A DNA stretch of 5,722 bases from JBBSEX01 sp038239345 (lineage in GTDB: Bacteria; Acidobacteriota; Terriglobia; Bryobacterales; Bryobacteraceae): positions 1 through 5,722 of the forward strand of contig JBBSEX010000115.1 of NCBI GenBank assembly GCA_038239345.1, read 5' to 3'. The position numbers were made by a program, and so were the translations under genes. Shown here piece after piece: positions 5,234-5,722 of the stretch. How positions within the stretch are numbered: the stretch's first letter is position 1; the number at the start of each line of letters is the position of its first letter. Under the pieces are notes generated by a model. That model made no database searches. It saw nothing but the letters and a program-made list of their open reading frames with translations, and was not told the origin of the DNA.

Positions 5234-5722
5234 TCAAGACGCGATCGCTATCACTGTCCCCGCAGGGTCCTTCTCCGCAGAGCCCGCGCCGCCAATCAAG
5301 CCATGAACGTGCCTGCAGTTCACGCAAGAAACTCCGGCTGTGATAATCTTCACCGCCTCAAGGAAATGGCTGGGAACTGCCCTCACTTCGCCGCTTCTGG
5401 TCAGGAAGGCCGGCGCCAACCCCTGCTTCCGCAGCTTCTCGGACAATTGGCCATCCACTCCTCGAAAGGTCACGGACGACTCGACGGGTGGCCGCTTTCC
5501 CTCTGCCTTTGGCTTTCCCAGTTGGTGCCTTGAGATCACCAATTGGTAGGTTTCATCCACGCGTGCCATCTCGACGCCAATCAGAGCGTCACCAATCGCC
5601 ACCGCGTGGACGCCGTTGGCGCCGATGCGATCCGCCTTCTGCAGCCATTCCATCCGCGACCCATCCGCCGCGAAGAAGGAGATGTAGCGCCCGAATTCCT
5701 TGGCGCTCCCGCCGCTTTCGAC
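5234..5722 (-). CDS. Unrecognised protein, C-terminal 162 residues (runs off right edge)
   Basis: The frame is open from the right edge to a TGA at 5234-5236. The edge reads VESGGSAKEFGRYISFFAADG and continues without a break through an internal Met at 5653, so the true start probably lies outside the window. A mixed alpha/beta composition is seen (HAVAIGDALIGVEMARVDETYQLVI, written as two strands in sequence terms HAVAIGDALIG and YQLVISRHQ). A charged loop (KPKAEGKRPP) follows. Near the C-terminus a CVNCRHVHG segment (C133, C136, H138, H140 of the visible part) could bind a metal. I do not recognise the family. It is upstream of the membrane-protein gene by 38 bp, in the same direction, so it likely heads or belongs to the same operon. 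Confidence 0.6.
   Translation of the reverse strand, partial: VESGGSAKEFGRYISFFAADGSRMEWLQKADRIGANGVHAVAIGDALIGVEMARVDETYQLVISRHQLGKPKAEGKRPPVESSVTFRGVDGQLSEKLRKQGLAPAFLTRSGEVRAVPSHFLEAVKIITAGVSCVNCRHVHGLIGGAGSAEKDPAGTVIAIAS

Noticed and set aside
1..5722. CRISPR arrays, tRNA or rRNA genes
   Set aside because: No regularly spaced direct repeats and no recognisable tRNA or rRNA signature on either strand.

Overview
The window is a compact bacterial accessory region in which every gene I can support reads on the minus strand. It is fairly GC-rich with strong Shine-Dalgarno sites. No gene identifies a species. The host genes are small and packed together: an SSB, short cysteine-rich proteins, a two-helix membrane peptide and a small HD-domain protein. 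That looks like a prophage, integrative element, plasmid or genomic-island module of a soil-type bacterium. My only taxonomic leaning, at low confidence, is Acidobacteriota or a similar group.

The centre (about 1321-4821, 3.5 kb) is a mobile element of the RIT (recombinase in trio) type. It has three different tyrosine recombinase genes in tandem, each overlapping the next by an ATGA junction, and each protein keeps the full R-K-HxxR-H-Y catalytic set. Long terminal inverted repeats (1331-1417 and 4734-4820, about 75 of 87 bases identical, 58 of the outer 60) bound the trio. Nothing else is carried as cargo.

The element sits inside a host gene. The 5' piece of an HD-domain protein gene lies at 4822-4949 and the 3' piece at 831-1320. 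Removing the element and one copy of a 3-bp GCG direct repeat joins them in frame into a 204-residue protein with a complete H-HD-H-H-D metal-site pattern. The present copy is split and should be inactive.

The host operon, in transcription order (right to left), is: an unrecognised protein running off the right edge (5234-5722), a 74-aa two-helix membrane protein (4971-5195), the split HD gene, a small zinc-ribbon-like basic protein (668-871), a 164-bp gap holding a GC-rich hairpin, ssb (117-503), and the first codons of a Cys-rich protein running off the left edge (1-34). The ssb gene carries a second surprise. Its frame ends without the usual acidic tip, but a typical SSB tip (DPDVPF) is encoded just downstream in the +1 frame, so the gene has a one-base frameshift (real, programmed or an assembly error).
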